From the NCBI GenBank assembly GCA_030374765.1, contig JARGXX010000001.1:1922001-1986000 (forward strand): a stretch of 64,000 bases of DNA, in the 5' to 3' direction. The DNA comes from Agarophyton chilense (lineage: Eukaryota > Rhodophyta > Florideophyceae > Gracilariales > Gracilariaceae). The translations under genes were made by a program, and so were the position numbers. Every line of letters begins with the position of its first letter. Position 1 is the first letter of the stretch. The notes beneath the pieces were generated by a model. The model had not been told where the DNA came from. It made no database searches and saw nothing but the letters and a program-made list of their open reading frames with translations. This document shows, one piece after another, positions 29,914 through 41,350 of the stretch.

Positions 29914-31896
29914 TCACGGGTTCGGCTCACCGCCCCCGGGTTGGTTACCTCCCTGGAGGCGGGTGATCAAGGCCTCGCGCATCGCGGCAACATCGCCACT
30001 CGCTGCGTTGGTCCCCAGCCCAACCTGTCGCAAAAACTGGGAGATCACGGCCGCTTGACCCGCCGGAGCGGAGCTCGCATCGCCTGGGGCGGACGCCCCA
30101 CCACTTGGGAGATTCAACGGTGGAACCGGAGGTGGTCCAGCTACCGCGTACTCCGCCCCAGCCCCCGCGGGGTTATCCAAATCCACGTAAGGCGTGGCTG
30201 GCGTCCCCGCGTTATAGGGACCTTCCGCTTCGGATCCCTCGACCTCCGCCTCGGCGTACGCTTCCCCGTCGTCGGGTTCCTTGTCCACCATTGGATCGTC
30301 GCCGTCGTAGACGTGGTAATATTCATCCGCGTCCACGAAACCGATCGGATGCCCCTCGGGGATATGGCGTGGTGCAAACCGGAGTTCGTTCGCTTCCTTC
30401 GCGGTGATTTCGTGCCCTTCCCAAGGGTCAAAGTATACGAAATCACCTCCCAAGGGAGTACGCCTTCCTGGTGACAGGTCCTGACCCCGGCTACCCACGG
30501 TGCGCCCGCTTTGTTCAATCGGAACGGTGGTCCAGTCCAACTGGTCGATGTGATCGAGAAGACCCGCCACTTCTTCGGCGTTGGTTACTCCACCAAGTGG
30601 GATGCTCAGGTCCAGGCTGCAAATCGCGGACCTCAACCGGAACGGGAGGAACCACAGTCTGTACTGGTCATACACCTCCCAGAGGATGAACACCGCCGCG
30701 CGGACTGCCCATTCGGTAATCACCACGGACCACAGTCCGAACTCGGGATCCTTGATGAGGTACGAACCGTAATACGTGATGACTGGTGGCAGCTCGATGT
30801 AACAGCCCCGGCAGGCCTCGAGGTTCGGCCACCACGGTGGAATGAGGACATAGCGACCCCGTCGGTCCGCCACGCGAAGGCGTTCGATCTCCACGTTCTG
30901 ATACGGGACCAAATACCCGAATCGGGATCGTGCTCGACGCTCAAAGCGGATCAGGGCGAGGAAGTTGGCCCGCGCAAGTCGACGAATGTAGCGGAATTCT
31001 GCCCGGATAATCGGTCGCGTCCAGCACATGGCCTCTTGCCGTGCTATCGGGATGCCCCTCCACGAGAGTGTTTCCAAACCCGCCAGGCGGTCGACGTAAC
31101 CAATCTCACCTTGAGTGCGGTAAAGCCGAATGTCGGTGCCGAGACCATCGGAGATGGGATATTCGAAAGGAGCCCGGCGAAGCCGTTGATGGCCAAGAAG
31201 GACGAAGGCCGCATGAGCGGAAACCGAGGTTTCACTACCCCGGCGCGCCACAGCGTGGACCGGAACCACTACGCGGCGTCGCCAATCCAACGAAGTTGTC
31301 GCCACGGCCGGAATATCGCCCGGAAGCATCCCGTTTCCATCGTTGTACATCGCTATGAGCGCTTCGTTTAACACCGCAATCGGGTGGAACCACGGCGCAA
31401 GCCGGAGAACGGACGCATGATGCCCAGGATGGCGCCCGAGAAGCATGTCGTATGGCGGCCACCTTCTCGGGGGGAACATTCCGTACGAAGCAGCAGCCGC
31501 GTTCGCGATAGGAATATGCGGCGCAGCCGATGACGCGCTTTGCGGAAGCGGAGCAGACCGGAAGCCGGAGAAGTACCCCGCAGGGAGACGGTTGGGTTGA
31601 TTGTTTTGGTTGCTCATCGGTGAGCGAAGAGGCCGGATGACCGGAAGAGGAGACCGGCGAAGCGAAAGACAATGCCGAGGAATCGGAAAACTGGCACGCA
31701 AGGATGCGGATTCGGTTGAGATGGAACGTTGAGAACGGTTGTTGCCAGGAAACTGGAGTTTTGCCGCACTGCGTTTGTTGGCATCGGATGAAGTGGATCC
31801 CAGCGAGCTGTTTGCACTCTTATGCATTCGTCTCGGCGCGTCGCTCACCATCGCGGATGCCGTACTCGCGCCTAAGGAGGGGGATATGAAGTGCAA
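29914..31896 (-). CDS. Antisense gene of G2 (aORF), function unknown
   Basis: 660 codons open on the strand opposite to gag-pol, between the chromodomain and the 3' LTR, with its start just inside the LTR. The N-terminal third is Ser/Ala/Arg-rich and disordered. The middle (about residues 170-450) is well structured in appearance, rich in Trp, Tyr, Arg and hydrophobics, with stretches such as HAAFVLLGHQRLRRAPFEY and ANFLALIRFERRARSRFGY. The C-terminal part is acidic, then Pro/Gly/Ala-rich, ending with a conserved tail containing QAAVISQFLRQVGL and GGGEPNP. Related antisense sequences sit at the same place in G4 (53.7-55.9 kb) and G5 (57.6-59.4 kb). I recognise no domain. Extra antisense genes are known in some plant gypsy elements, but I cannot link this one to them. 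Confidence 0.75.
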   Translation of the reverse strand: MHFISPSLGASTASAMVSDAPRRMHKSANSSLGSTSSDANKRSAAKLQFPGNNRSQRSISTESASLRASFPIPRHCLSLRRSPLPVIRPLRSPMSNQNNQPNRLPAGYFSGFRSAPLPQSASSAAPHIPIANAAAASYGMFPPRRWPPYDMLLGRHPGHHASVLRLAPWFHPIAVLNEALIAMYNDGNGMLPGDIPAVATTSLDWRRRVVVPVHAVARRGSETSVSAHAAFVLLGHQRLRRAPFEYPISDGLGTDIRLYRTQGEIGYVDRLAGLETLSWRGIPIARQEAMCWTRPIIRAEFRYIRRLARANFLALIRFERRARSRFGYLVPYQNVEIERLRVADRRGRYVLIPPWWPNLEACRGCYIELPPVITYYGSYLIKDPEFGLWSVVITEWAVRAAVFILWEVYDQYRLWFLPFRLRSAICSLDLSIPLGGVTNAEEVAGLLDHIDQLDWTTVPIEQSGRTVGSRGQDLSPGRRTPLGGDFVYFDPWEGHEITAKEANELRFAPRHIPEGHPIGFVDADEYYHVYDGDDPMVDKEPDDGEAYAEAEVEGSEAEGPYNAGTPATPYVDLDNPAGAGAEYAVAGPPPVPPLNLPSGGASAPGDASSAPAGQAAVISQFLRQVGLGTNAASGDVAAMREALITRLQGGNQPGGGEPNP

Positions 31897-32808
31897 CCCT
31901 CGTGAGGGCCGTTTTCCAGGACTTGGTTGTTTTTCCGCCTCGGGCGATACTTGTGAGATCTATGAGTAATACCGCTACTAGCGGGCTGGCGTAGCCAGGT
32001 GTATACGCGTTGTACGCGAAGTGCACCGGCGGCCGTGCGCCGTGGCCCCGATTCGGGTGTGACTTACCCACGTGTACCACGGGTGGCCCAGGACAAGTTG
32101 GCACAGCATAACTGGATATTTCTCTATTTATTTAGCTTTATTACACTAGGTTAGGGAGCTCTTTACAGTATTCTACACTATATAGTGCCAGGGCGATCTC
32201 GCCCTGACACTCAGTAAACCTCCCCGACCAGGGTTCTTGGCTCTAAGTCTTTTTCCGCTTTCGCGAGTCTTCCACACTCTACAGAGGTGAAGCCGCGTTA
32301 CTAACGGTAGATTTATCCACCCTGCGTCAACAGGAGACTCACCGCTGTTAGCGTGTATATCTTTCATACCACTGCCGTGTTCTCGCCCCGGTATTGGGTT
32401 TGCTACATATTTCTTTTGGCTCTCGTGGCCCATGCCCCCGATCGCCCCCACTAGATGGTCCCCCCTTTATCGCTTACCCACTCTCGTGGTAGCTCCCCCT
32501 TTTGCTTTGTGGTTGGTTATTCGTGCCGCTCGCGCCTGTGCCGCGCGCCGGCTTACCGGGTTTACCGCCACTCCTGTGGGTGCATTACTAGATCTCGAGA
32601 CTTGCCCACTCCCGTGGAATACAGCTCATACCTGGTCTGCTCCCTTCTAGCATCCCGCAATCTCCCCGCTTGGCGTGCCGGTGAACCTCGGCCTTACACC
32701 CCGACTTAGTCGTGTTCACTCCGGAGAGGCTCCGTCGCCGTGCTACCCTCCTTGGAGGAAGACTCGGACATCTTCGTGTGTTTCCGCCGCCCTTGGCGTT
32801 GCACTACA
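31887..32808 (+). repeat. 3' LTR of G2
   Basis: 922 bp, same ends as the 5' LTR, followed by the target duplication GGTGG. Confidence 0.95.
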
Positions 32809-32813
32809 GGTGG

Positions 32814-35100
32814 GGCCGCTTCGATTTTTTCCTTCTCCATCAGCGAAGAATTGGAGCACCTCTGAGGACACCTTACACGACTGTCATGGTTTGCATCGAG
32901 TGCGAGAGCCGACCGTCGGAGGGTGCATAGATCTGGTGCCCAGGCAATACCGCGTCGGGTCGCATCTTCATCGCGGTTGGCCACCATTTATGGTAAAATT
33001 ATTCGCTGTGCGAACCGCAGCCGTGGTATCTCGAAGCCTTTGACCCGCTCTCGCTCTTGGGGTCGTGGTCGTGGTCAGTCCTTTACCGCTCCGGTTTCCT
33101 CTTCGTCACCCAATCCTGGTGAGGCCTTTGGTTTTTCTCCTGGTAGCGAACGCTACGATCCGTACTTATTCAGTGACTTGACGGCAACGTCAACCTTCAT
33201 GATCTGATCCCGGAGAAGCTCAAGGCGATATTTTTGGAGGCCACCTCTTGGCGTATCCCGATTAAAACCGTTGGGTTTTGTTCGCATTTCAAGCATCCCA
33301 CTCTTCCTGGTTATGCCTCTTTGAACCATTAGGACAGCTACAGCCTTGGCGCCGTGCCATTAGCTCCACCGACGCGGTCAAGGGAGAATTATTCCCATCC
33401 AGAGAGACAGGCTTGCTTCCAGAAACGCTAGCAACACCCACCGTTTCGATTCTTCATTCCCAACACCATCCCGAGCGATCTCTCGTATCTGCGGTGTACG
33501 GGCGAGTTCTTCTACCTCCGCACTTTGGTGGGACTGTTGCACCGTATCGATCCGTCGACGAAATGGCTGGAGCAAGACTCCGAGATGGTGATGTTCAACA
33601 CACCCTTCGATACCATTCACTGGTTGGATCGTGATCCTTGGGGTGAGGACGCTTCCACCGAGAGCCGGATCTGTTGTCGGAGTATTTTCGTCCGTTCCAT
33701 GCATATTTTTCACTACAAGGAGTTCTTTTCTCAAACGACTGAGAATTTCCACAAATGGTATCTTACCTGTCCCGACTGGTGGAAGGGCTACGAGGTACTT
33801 TAATGGTTGTGCGTTTCGACTCCTTCCGTGTTGGCATACTTTTGCAGCCCTTGAGACCGACACGAGGGGTAATATCATAGGATTTGGTCCATGTCTCTCG
33901 TGGAGTGGGCCGTTCTCGTTGCTGTTGTTGCTGTTAAAGCTTCCCGCGACGGTATTACCTGGGACAGCCGTTCCCCCGATCCTCGGATTACCAAGCATAG
34001 CTTTTCACCCGTTGGTGGTACCTTCCGGCTTCCTCGCTCTACAGTGGATCTTATCCACCAGATTGGTGTGTAAGAGGTTCTATTAGGGACGGAGTAAACC
34101 GTTTCTCAGCTGGAGACTAACCTGGAGGCGTCTCTATCGCATCCGTGGAAGGATGACCAATGTTGGGAAGTTTGGGACTTCGAGAAGCTAGCCATTCCCA
34201 GTGAGGTGAACCGGAAATTACCAATCGAGGAGCCCATTGGTGAATGCTCTCAGCCCTTTACCCGTGAACTAGAGACTCCGGAATGTATTACCCCCGTCTC
34301 CACTACCGCCGCACCTGGTGGTTCCGCTGGCCTTTTCTATCCGCGTTCACCGTTTGGTTCATGTTTATTCTGCTGGACCTGCGCATTCCCTCATGGTGAA
34401 ATCTATAAAGGCTGGAGGTGGTGAGCCTGTTACACATCATGCAATTAGTGGTACGCTCGTGAAGATCCGGCGCGTTTGCGTCTCTCGTCTCAACAGTCCC
34501 GGTCCGCGCTCCCTCCAAAAAGCTCTCGCGCTCTTTGAGCAGCTTATTCTTCGTCATGCGGACTATATCGCCGCTATCAACGAGGCGATTGCCTTCTGTA
34601 ATTGGTTCCAGACCGGGATGTACCAAGCGGTCACGCATCACGTCGCAGATCTCAGCACCATTGTTAAAGGAGCGGATACCTCCAGCGATTCCCTCATGGG
34701 CACCACTGTTGGTTCTATTTTGACTTCCGCTAGCAATTACTCCGTTAGTAATATTCCGATGCCCATAACTGGCTCTTCGTCATTTCGTACTGCTCCTTTC
34801 CCTTCGGTTACCTCTTACGGTCTGCCGCCGTAACCTTCCACTCCTCAGGGGCCTGCTCCCCGTTGGTCTAGCCCAGGCTCACAGTCACATACTCAAAACC
34901 TTCCTGGTACTTGTTCCGGGCCTTCTGGAGGACCTTCTATTGCGAGTGGTACAGACCCCTTCCTCAGGGGTCCTTTGTAGGTTTCTTACCTAGTGCGGTT
35001 TTCAATAAACTTGTGCTCCTTATTAACTATACCTTTCGTTGCTCTCTGCGCCAAGCTTGGGCTTGCAAGAGTTCTTTTCGGGTTTTGAGAGTTTCCTCCC
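32814..35100 (+). pseudogene. Unidentified eroded coding-like region
   Basis: Plus-strand sequence with protein-like stretches in shifting frames: an Arg/Gly-rich patch SWGRGRGQSF near 33.06 kb, a Trp-rich stretch ending PDWWKGYEVL near 33.79 kb, and a 171-codon frame at 34318-34833 containing ALALFEQLILRHADYIAAI. No family is recognised. It may continue the sequence at 20.4-20.8 kb that G2 interrupts, and could be an older element or a decayed gene. The part from 34.84 to 35.1 kb shows nothing. Confidence 0.35.
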
Positions 35101-35399
35101 CTTCTTCGATAGCTCCTACTATTTCGAGTGATTCCTCCCTCTGCCCTTCTTCATCATCCCATAGTTCTTTTTGTTCGTCCTTATTATACGGTTGTGCCAG
35201 CTGAATCTTCAAGCATTGTATATCATCTTCTACCGGTTATGTGTCCAGCCCATCTGTATTTAACCGGCACATCGCAAACGCGATGTTGTGTTTTATACCA
35301 GGGCAGTTTTGGAATTCATATTTAAACTCTGAGATTCGGAGTCTTTTTCGAGTTAAGCGTCTAGAGGCGTCTGCCAGACCCAATATAAATCATAAGGCT

Positions 35400-36960
35400 T
35401 CATGATCCGTTCTTACATATAAAACGAACACCATATAGGTAGCGTCGCAGCATCAACATGCCCCGTACCACGGCGAGGCATTCCTTTCCCGTCACGGAGT
35501 AGTTTTGTTCCTTCTGATTGAGCGCTCGGCTCCTGCAACCAACTGGTGCTTTTGATTCATCATCATGCTCCTGCATTAGACAGCAACCCATTTGGGCGTC
35601 CGACGCATCAGAATCCAGAGTGTATGGCTTTCTCGCTTTCCGTAATGCCAATGTAGGAGGTGAAAGCAGCGCTACTTTCAAAAGATGGAAGGCGTCCGTT
35701 TCGTCGTAGTCTAGATATACGAACCTTTCTTGTTGTTCTTTTTGGAGACGGGTGTTTAGAGGGGCTGCCATCTTTGCAACGCTTTTGATAAATCGGCGGT
35801 AGACGGTGCACAAACCTATGAATGAGCGTATTTCCGTTTGGCTTCTAGGGATTATCGCTTCTTGTACTGCTCTAATGTATTGTTTGGTTACTTGCAGTTT
35901 TTTGGGCTGATCGTGTGACCGAGAAACTCTACCTTCTGGTCAAATAGCATACACTTTCTTAGCTTCAGAGTTACTTCAGCCTTTCACAAGAGATCCTTTA
36001 CGGTACAAACGGGCTCGTCGTGCTCCTCCATGGTTTTGGAGTAGATCACCACGTCGTATATCTACACCAATGCAGTTGTCCACCTTACTTTCGACAGTGT
36101 AATGTCAAGAGTTCGTTGGATGGTTGCTGGCTCATAGCGTAAACCAAAAGACATTCGCGGGAATCGGTAGCGTGACAGGTGAACGCAGTCTTATCTCTGT
36201 TCTCCTCGGGTATCTTTATTTGCCAATATCCACAGTTGTCATCCAGTGTGGAGAATATATTTGCGTCCCCTAGGGAATCGATGCATTCATCCAATTTCGG
36301 TATACCATACAAGTCTCTAACCACAACAGCGTTCAAGTTCGGATAGTCGATACAGATCTGCATTCGTTTTTCTCTTCGGTTTTGCACAAACATCACGGGG
36401 CTGGCCCATTCCGCACTTGCAGTTTCAATCAACCCTTCACGGATGATTCTCTGCACTTCCCGTATTTCTACTTCACGGGCTTGAGGACCGGCCCGGTATG
36501 GTTGCTGATGGATAGGCTTTGTGCCTGGCACCAAGTCTATACGATGATGGGTTGCTTCTATCGCACCCAGCCGTCCTTATCAAATGATTTCAAACGGCTT
36601 CAGTAGGGAGAGCATCCTTTTCTGGTTTCTTTCACCTTTAAGGCTAATATTTACTTCTTCTCTCCAAGTCTAATATTTACTTCTTCTCTCCAAGTCTTCA
36701 CCCTCGGCAATCCCATAATGGTGTCACTCGTCTCTCCGGTTTCGCCATTTTCCTTTACCTTCTGGTTTTCACTCTCCCTCTCCTCCCCCTCCTCATTTTT
36801 CACATTCACGTCAGTCCGTGATGGTTTCATTTTGAAGATGTGACCTGGCGCCGGGAGCGCTAAGCAGATAACGGTATTTTGGGGGAGCTTTACCATGTGG
36901 TTGCTGAAGTTGCTGAGGTATATCTTGAACGGTTTATTCGGTATATCTCGACACTTCTAT
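35400..36960 (-). pseudogene. G3 RT/RNase H fragment (fossil)
   Basis: Reverse transcriptase with HQQPYRAGPQAREVEIREVQ and CIDYPNLNAVVVRDLYGIPK, then RNase H with YTLDSDASDAQMGCCL and NYSVTGKECLAVV, all on the minus strand. Upstream (36.96-36.64 kb) lies the linker that in G2 joins protease and RT. Confidence 0.85.
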
Positions 36961-37388
36961 TTACCATTTCCTCTCATTGACTACAGGACAGCTCGCTACG
37001 CTCGTACTATTACGCTTCGCATTTTTAACTAAGTACTATTGGCAAGGTAAAAAAATTATTTTTTGACAACAACATTTCAATTTTTAATACGAAGCTATAG
37101 TGTTTTAAACTACCACGCGATGGCATCCGAGCGACTTAACCAAAAAATAATTAAGTCCCAGCCAGCTCACCCTTACTCCCCAAAAAAACCAATCCTAGAC
37201 CAAAACCCATTAAATTCCTACAACCAAGTCCACTACTACTATCCAAACTAAACTTCCTTCTGATATAGGTTCCAAGCTCTAAGTTGATATTCCAGGAGAC
37301 CGTTTTCTGTTATAATGGTTTTTTCAGAAAACTGATTCCGAGTGTCAGAATTCTGACGAACTGACTTAAACGAAAAACGATTTTCGGC

Positions 37389-38390
37389 TTAAGTTTCCAC
37401 ATGATAATCCAAACCCCCAGCCCAATCTGGCAGCGGCACGTTGAAAGGTGTGTATGCCCTGGTGTAAACCGCCTCTAATGACTGACGTTGGGCCGGGGAT
37501 AGTTCGTTGAGCGCGTGGTATAATTTGTGTGGTTGAATATATCCCTTAAAATTCTTATCGCTTTGCCAACTTCCTCGGCATTTTATATCCTGGTCGGCGA
37601 GACGAGCATAAAGCTTGCCGGTGGTCGCCCCGCCGTACCTAAGCATGTGTGGAGTGATCGCGAACGGAATCCCTAGACATTCGACGGCTCTTCGGAGACC
37701 GGCCCGAAATCGGGCTGGTTGATACGGGAATAGAACTTCTGCTTCTGCCAACTTCCTTCTTCTAACTAATTTGTTTAAAAAAACCGCCAAAAAATACGGC
37801 CTTATCGTGACGGATTCATTACGGCCACGTTTTCCTATCGCAATGTTGAGCATCCCATAGTGCGGCCGCTTTTCGGTTAGTGGCAGCATGGCGACGTCCA
37901 ATACTTTTAGCTGCAATAAATCCCCTAGCCTGAGATACCCATCAAACAGCAGCAGTAATCCCACCCCCAGATCCGGATCCCCGTGTTTGAAAAGATCCAA
38001 TGCCAATCCGTATACAACGATTTCCGGACACACGCCGAAGTGAAGGTTAGGGCGCGACGCTGTCCAGCCTTGTATACTTTGATTCGCCAATACCAACTTC
38101 CCGCTGAGTTCGCGGAGAAAAAATTCCAACGCTGATTTTGCCTGAGCTACACCTCCTGCCTTCAATTGTTGATTACCATGAAAAAGATCAATGCAATACC
38201 TCGTGAACAACTTATCAACTTCTTCTGCGTTCCTACATCGACGGCGAGCGATTGGTTGTTGCGCCAGCCACTCCACGAAATAACCAAGGTTCTTACGGTA
38301 TCCCTGCAGCGTTGCCGGTTTTACACGTCGGTGAGCTAGATCAAAAAGCCCGTGACGGTTCATCGGCTGGATTTTTCCCACTAGGGACAT
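37389..38390 (-). CDS. DIRS-like element: tyrosine recombinase (fossil)
   Basis: Recombinase region of about 330 codons. An N-terminal SAM-like DNA-binding half (TLQGYRKNLGYFVEWL) precedes a catalytic half with GYLRLGDLLQLKVLDV, TPHMLRYGGAT and a C-terminal part ending in a Tyr-containing stretch (GYIQPHKLYHAL). This is the cut-and-rejoin integration enzyme used by DIRS elements in place of an integrase. It overlaps the RNase H region slightly. Confidence 0.82.
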   Translation of the reverse strand: MSLVGKIQPMNRHGLFDLAHRRVKPATLQGYRKNLGYFVEWLAQQPIARRRCRNAEEVDKLFTRYCIDLFHGNQQLKAGGVAQAKSALEFFLRELSGKLVLANQSIQGWTASRPNLHFGVCPEIVVYGLALDLFKHGDPDLGVGLLLLFDGYLRLGDLLQLKVLDVAMLPLTEKRPHYGMLNIAIGKRGRNESVTIRPYFLAVFLNKLVRRRKLAEAEVLFPYQPARFRAGLRRAVECLGIPFAITPHMLRYGGATTGKLYARLADQDIKCRGSWQSDKNFKGYIQPHKLYHALNELSPAQRQSLEAVYTRAYTPFNVPLPDWAGGLDYHVET

Positions 38391-39075
38391 AAAAATAATC
38401 CATTGCTAGGTCACCAACGAGTACCAACGCGTCAACGCGTCTACAGATCCGGTTAAAGCTTCGCTTACTGCTACGTCCCTTTAGCAAAGCTCCAAGAAGC
38501 GACTGGTTATCAATAAACATAATTATCCGTGTTCGATAATTGTTCCGATTTCGAAGAAGCCAACGCAGACCAAGAATGACTGCTTCGCCCTCTAGAATGT
38601 GTATCGGGTGTTTTTTCTTCCAACGATGTCGTATCGCAATTTTCCACTCCTGTTCTTCAATCCATTCAATCCGGTCCGATCCTTCGCAAATTTTCAAAGG
38701 ATCTCGGCACTCGTTATAAACTACTCCTCCACCAATTAAGCTTGGGTCTGTACAAAGGATTGTTGTGTTGAACGGCGTAGAAATATTAATCCGGATCAAC
38801 GGTGCTAGTTTTAAAATTAATTCCAGCTCCTTCCGGCTAACTACGTTGCCGCCAACATATTCTTTGGTTGAGGACGTAATGGAATATATTCTTTCGAAGA
38901 CCGAAAAGAGTGGCCTCCTTAATAGCATAAACCAAGCCCATTTTCCAATTATGCTTTGTACTTCTTGTACCTTCCATATTTTCTTTTTCAGCATGTTTTC
39001 AGTACTTGTTATCAGCGTTCTCATTTTTTCACGTTTTGGCATCAATACGCCATTTTTTTCGACTTCAATTCCCAA
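38341..39075 (-). CDS. DIRS-like element: RNase H region (fossil)
   Basis: Contains CTDPSLIGGGVVYNE, HILEGEAVILGLRWLL and MFIDNQSLLGALLKG, the D-E-D pattern of RNase H, then YVPSGKNPADEPSR, which is common after RNase H in DIRS elements. Confidence 0.82.
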   Translation of the reverse strand: MGIEVEKNGVLMPKREKMRTLITSTENMLKKKIWKVQEVQSIIGKWAWFMLLRRPLFSVFERIYSITSSTKEYVGGNVVSRKELELILKLAPLIRINISTPFNTTILCTDPSLIGGGVVYNECRDPLKICEGSDRIEWIEEQEWKIAIRHRWKKKHPIHILEGEAVILGLRWLLRNRNNYRTRIIMFIDNQSLLGALLKGRSSKRSFNRICRRVDALVLVGDLAMDYFYVPSGKNPADEPSRAF

Positions 39076-39105
39076 GACTTCTGTACTTTCTCCTTCTGCT
39101 GGCCA

Positions 39106-39855
39106 TCATACTTTTGTCGGCTGCGAAGGCAAAGAGCTACGCTCAGACTCCTTTATCACGGCCCGCAGAGTTCTTTTCGACATCTCTTTGCTTGTTCCAA
39201 ACGAAAAATAATCGTCCTCGTAAGCTCCAATTTTATATTCGCCAACGGAAATTGAATCCGCTACCCAATCGGCCATGCAGAGCTTAGCGCGAGCTAAGAT
39301 TTCTAGATGGATTTTCTGAGCCACAAAGACAGAGTGTGACCACCCCATGGGCATTGAGAGCATGACGGGGAATAATTTTTTCCCTCCAACTTCGATTGGT
39401 GGCAAACCAAAATACGTATTCATCCATCCTGGTAATTTCATTCGGTGGTATTGATTGTCCATGTCTGACTTTCCAACATAAAGCGTTCGTCCTTCCGGGA
39501 TGTGTAATCTGGCCAGATGCCCTGGGTTAGGAAGATCGATTTTTGGTGGATCGGTAAACTGAAGGTTAGCGTTCCGAGCATCGATTATGAGCCTTTGTTT
39601 TCCCTCTTTTTTAGGAACCGCAAAAACACCATTTACAACTTTCGGTTTTCTTTCCCTCAAATCTACTAACCGCCCTTCCATCAATTTTCTAATCAGGGCA
39701 CTGTAATCTTTCGCCTTCACTCCACAAAACGACTTCTTAGCTCCTTTCAGCTGTTCATCTTCTCGGATAATTTTTCTAGTCATATATAGTAGCTGTATAT
39801 CCCCTGGTAGTAATGAGATAATATCAGCCGAGGCTGCCAGACCATTTTCTGGCAA
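39106..39855 (-). CDS. DIRS-like element: reverse transcriptase region (fossil)
   Basis: Fingers and palm motifs: FAVPKKEGKQRLIIDARNAN, KSDMDNQYHRMKLP, LSMPMGWSHSVFVAQ and the YEDD box in KIGAYEDDYFSFG. The LIIDAR and MGWSHS forms are typical of DIRS-type rather than gypsy RT. Confidence 0.85.
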   Translation of the reverse strand: MPENGLAASADIISLLPGDIQLLYMTRKIIREDEQLKGAKKSFCGVKAKDYSALIRKLMEGRLVDLRERKPKVVNGVFAVPKKEGKQRLIIDARNANLQFTDPPKIDLPNPGHLARLHIPEGRTLYVGKSDMDNQYHRMKLPGWMNTYFGLPPIEVGGKKLFPVMLSMPMGWSHSVFVAQKIHLEILARAKLCMADWVADSISVGEYKIGAYEDDYFSFGTSKEMSKRTLRAVIKESERSSLPSQPTKV

Positions 39856-40402
39856 TGATACCCGGTCCGGATTCAGCCAGACCCATTGGTGTGGGTCACT
39901 GTATTCGAACGTAGAATCAACCTCTCCTACGGACTCCTCCGCAACGAAATAATTTCGGCGGTATCAGTACTCCCCAATGCCTTGCAAGATATTGCTCGCC
40001 AGGCTTTGAACAGCGTTTCTCCCTTGTACCGGTAGAAAGGGGTAGACATGCCCGGCATACGAGCAATTAAGCCCACTTCGAAGTCCCTCAAGTATACTTT
40101 GGATTTTCTTCTTGCGTCTCCACTTTTGTCGTTGTCGTGCGCTTGCTTTCTTTGTATCCCCGTCCTATATATCAGACGCCCCTGACATAGGAAGCACGTC
40201 CCGCCTATCCGTCGAATTAAAAATTGTTGTTGTTGTTGCTGTCGTTGTTTTTATATTAATTTTCGTTCCCGTCTCCTTGCTTTCGCAAGGCAGACTTATC
40301 CTTCTTAAACTCCTTACGAAGTTTGGCCGACTTGTGAAGCCTTTGCTTCATTGACTCGCTTATCAAATCGTCGTGCTCCTCTTCGAGTTCTCTGGCCGCT
40401 TC

Positions 40403-41350
40403 CTAGTTGCCAGTCTTATCAAACATTGTCACTGCAGCCAACCTGAGAATTGCCAACTCCACCGCCAACTCATTTTTGGCTCTTATTATGTCTAGCGAGC
40501 TGATGAGGCAGTCAATAACCCGAGCTAGTGTTGCAGCTGCCCGGCGGTTCCGAATGCCCGTCAATTGACGAGCTTCAACCCACGCAGAGACCGTCGGATA
40601 ATTCGTCAGGGCTTTGCGGAGCATATCTTCCCCTTCAAGAATGTCAACCGAAACATATTTTTCAGGAAACGGGTTGCTAGCGAAAGCAACCCAGAACTTT
40701 TTGTTCTCCTTCTGCCGCTTCGAACTCAAAGCCTTCTTCGCAAGGCTCGAAATCCCCTCGTCTCCATCGTCGGACTCTGAACCGGAGTCATTGCCAGAAT
40801 CGACAACAACTCCTTCCATCGCCTGTCTGATGTCGACAAGCAAAACGTCCCCCTTTGACTTCTTCTTTGAGTTTTTACGCGACTCCTTCAATTCCTTAAT
40901 GTCTTTAGTCATGCGTTTCTGCGCCTTCTCCAACCCCTCCATGAAAGAAAGAATTTTCTGCATTCCACTGTGGCGCGTAGTAGCCTATACCTCAGAGTCA
41001 GAATCCGGAGCGGATTCGGACTCGTATTCCTTCGAGGATTCACCCTCGTTGCCCCCCATCAGGCGTTTAGAACGCCCTCGAGGTTTTTGATCCGAGACGG
41101 TTACAACTCGAGTACTCGCCACTCCCTTAGAAGACCCCGCTTTCGACGCACTCCCTCTGACACTTAGTGGGTATGTTTTATCTTCAATGAACTGAAACAA
41201 GACGTCCGTCTCTCCCTCTTTAGGGATTCCCGGAATCTCATTCCTGATTACACGAAGGAGAGCATTTTTGCTCTGTGAATTTTCTCCAAGGTAAACTGAA
41301 AGCCTACCCCGAAAAGCTTCTCTTACGACGCTCAATGCGTCTTCCCCCAT
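40403..41350 (-). CDS. DIRS-like element: gag-like region (fossil)
   Basis: Two adjacent open regions, one Lys/Glu-rich and coiled-coil-like (KAQKRMTKDIKELKESRKN) with a helical C-terminal domain (about 40.4-40.96 kb), the other Ser/acidic-rich at its end (about 41.0-41.35 kb). They take the place of gag by position. No zinc knuckle seen. Confidence 0.55.

Larger units (their letters stand above)
20797..32808 (+). mobile_element. Ty3/gypsy chromovirus-type element G2, nearly whole
   Basis: 12.0-kb LTR retrotransposon with two 922-bp LTRs (20797-21718, 31887-32808) flanked by a perfect 5-bp target duplication GGTGG (20792-20796 and 32809-32813). Internal order: primer-binding site, gag, protease, reverse transcriptase, RNase H, integrase, a long spacer, a chromodomain, then a 660-codon gene on the opposite strand before the 3' LTR. 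By eye the LTRs differ at about 17 of 922 positions (near 2%), so the insertion is fairly recent, though no rate is known for this host. It looks nearly whole, with a few breaks. It landed in unidentified coding-like DNA. Confidence 0.97.
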
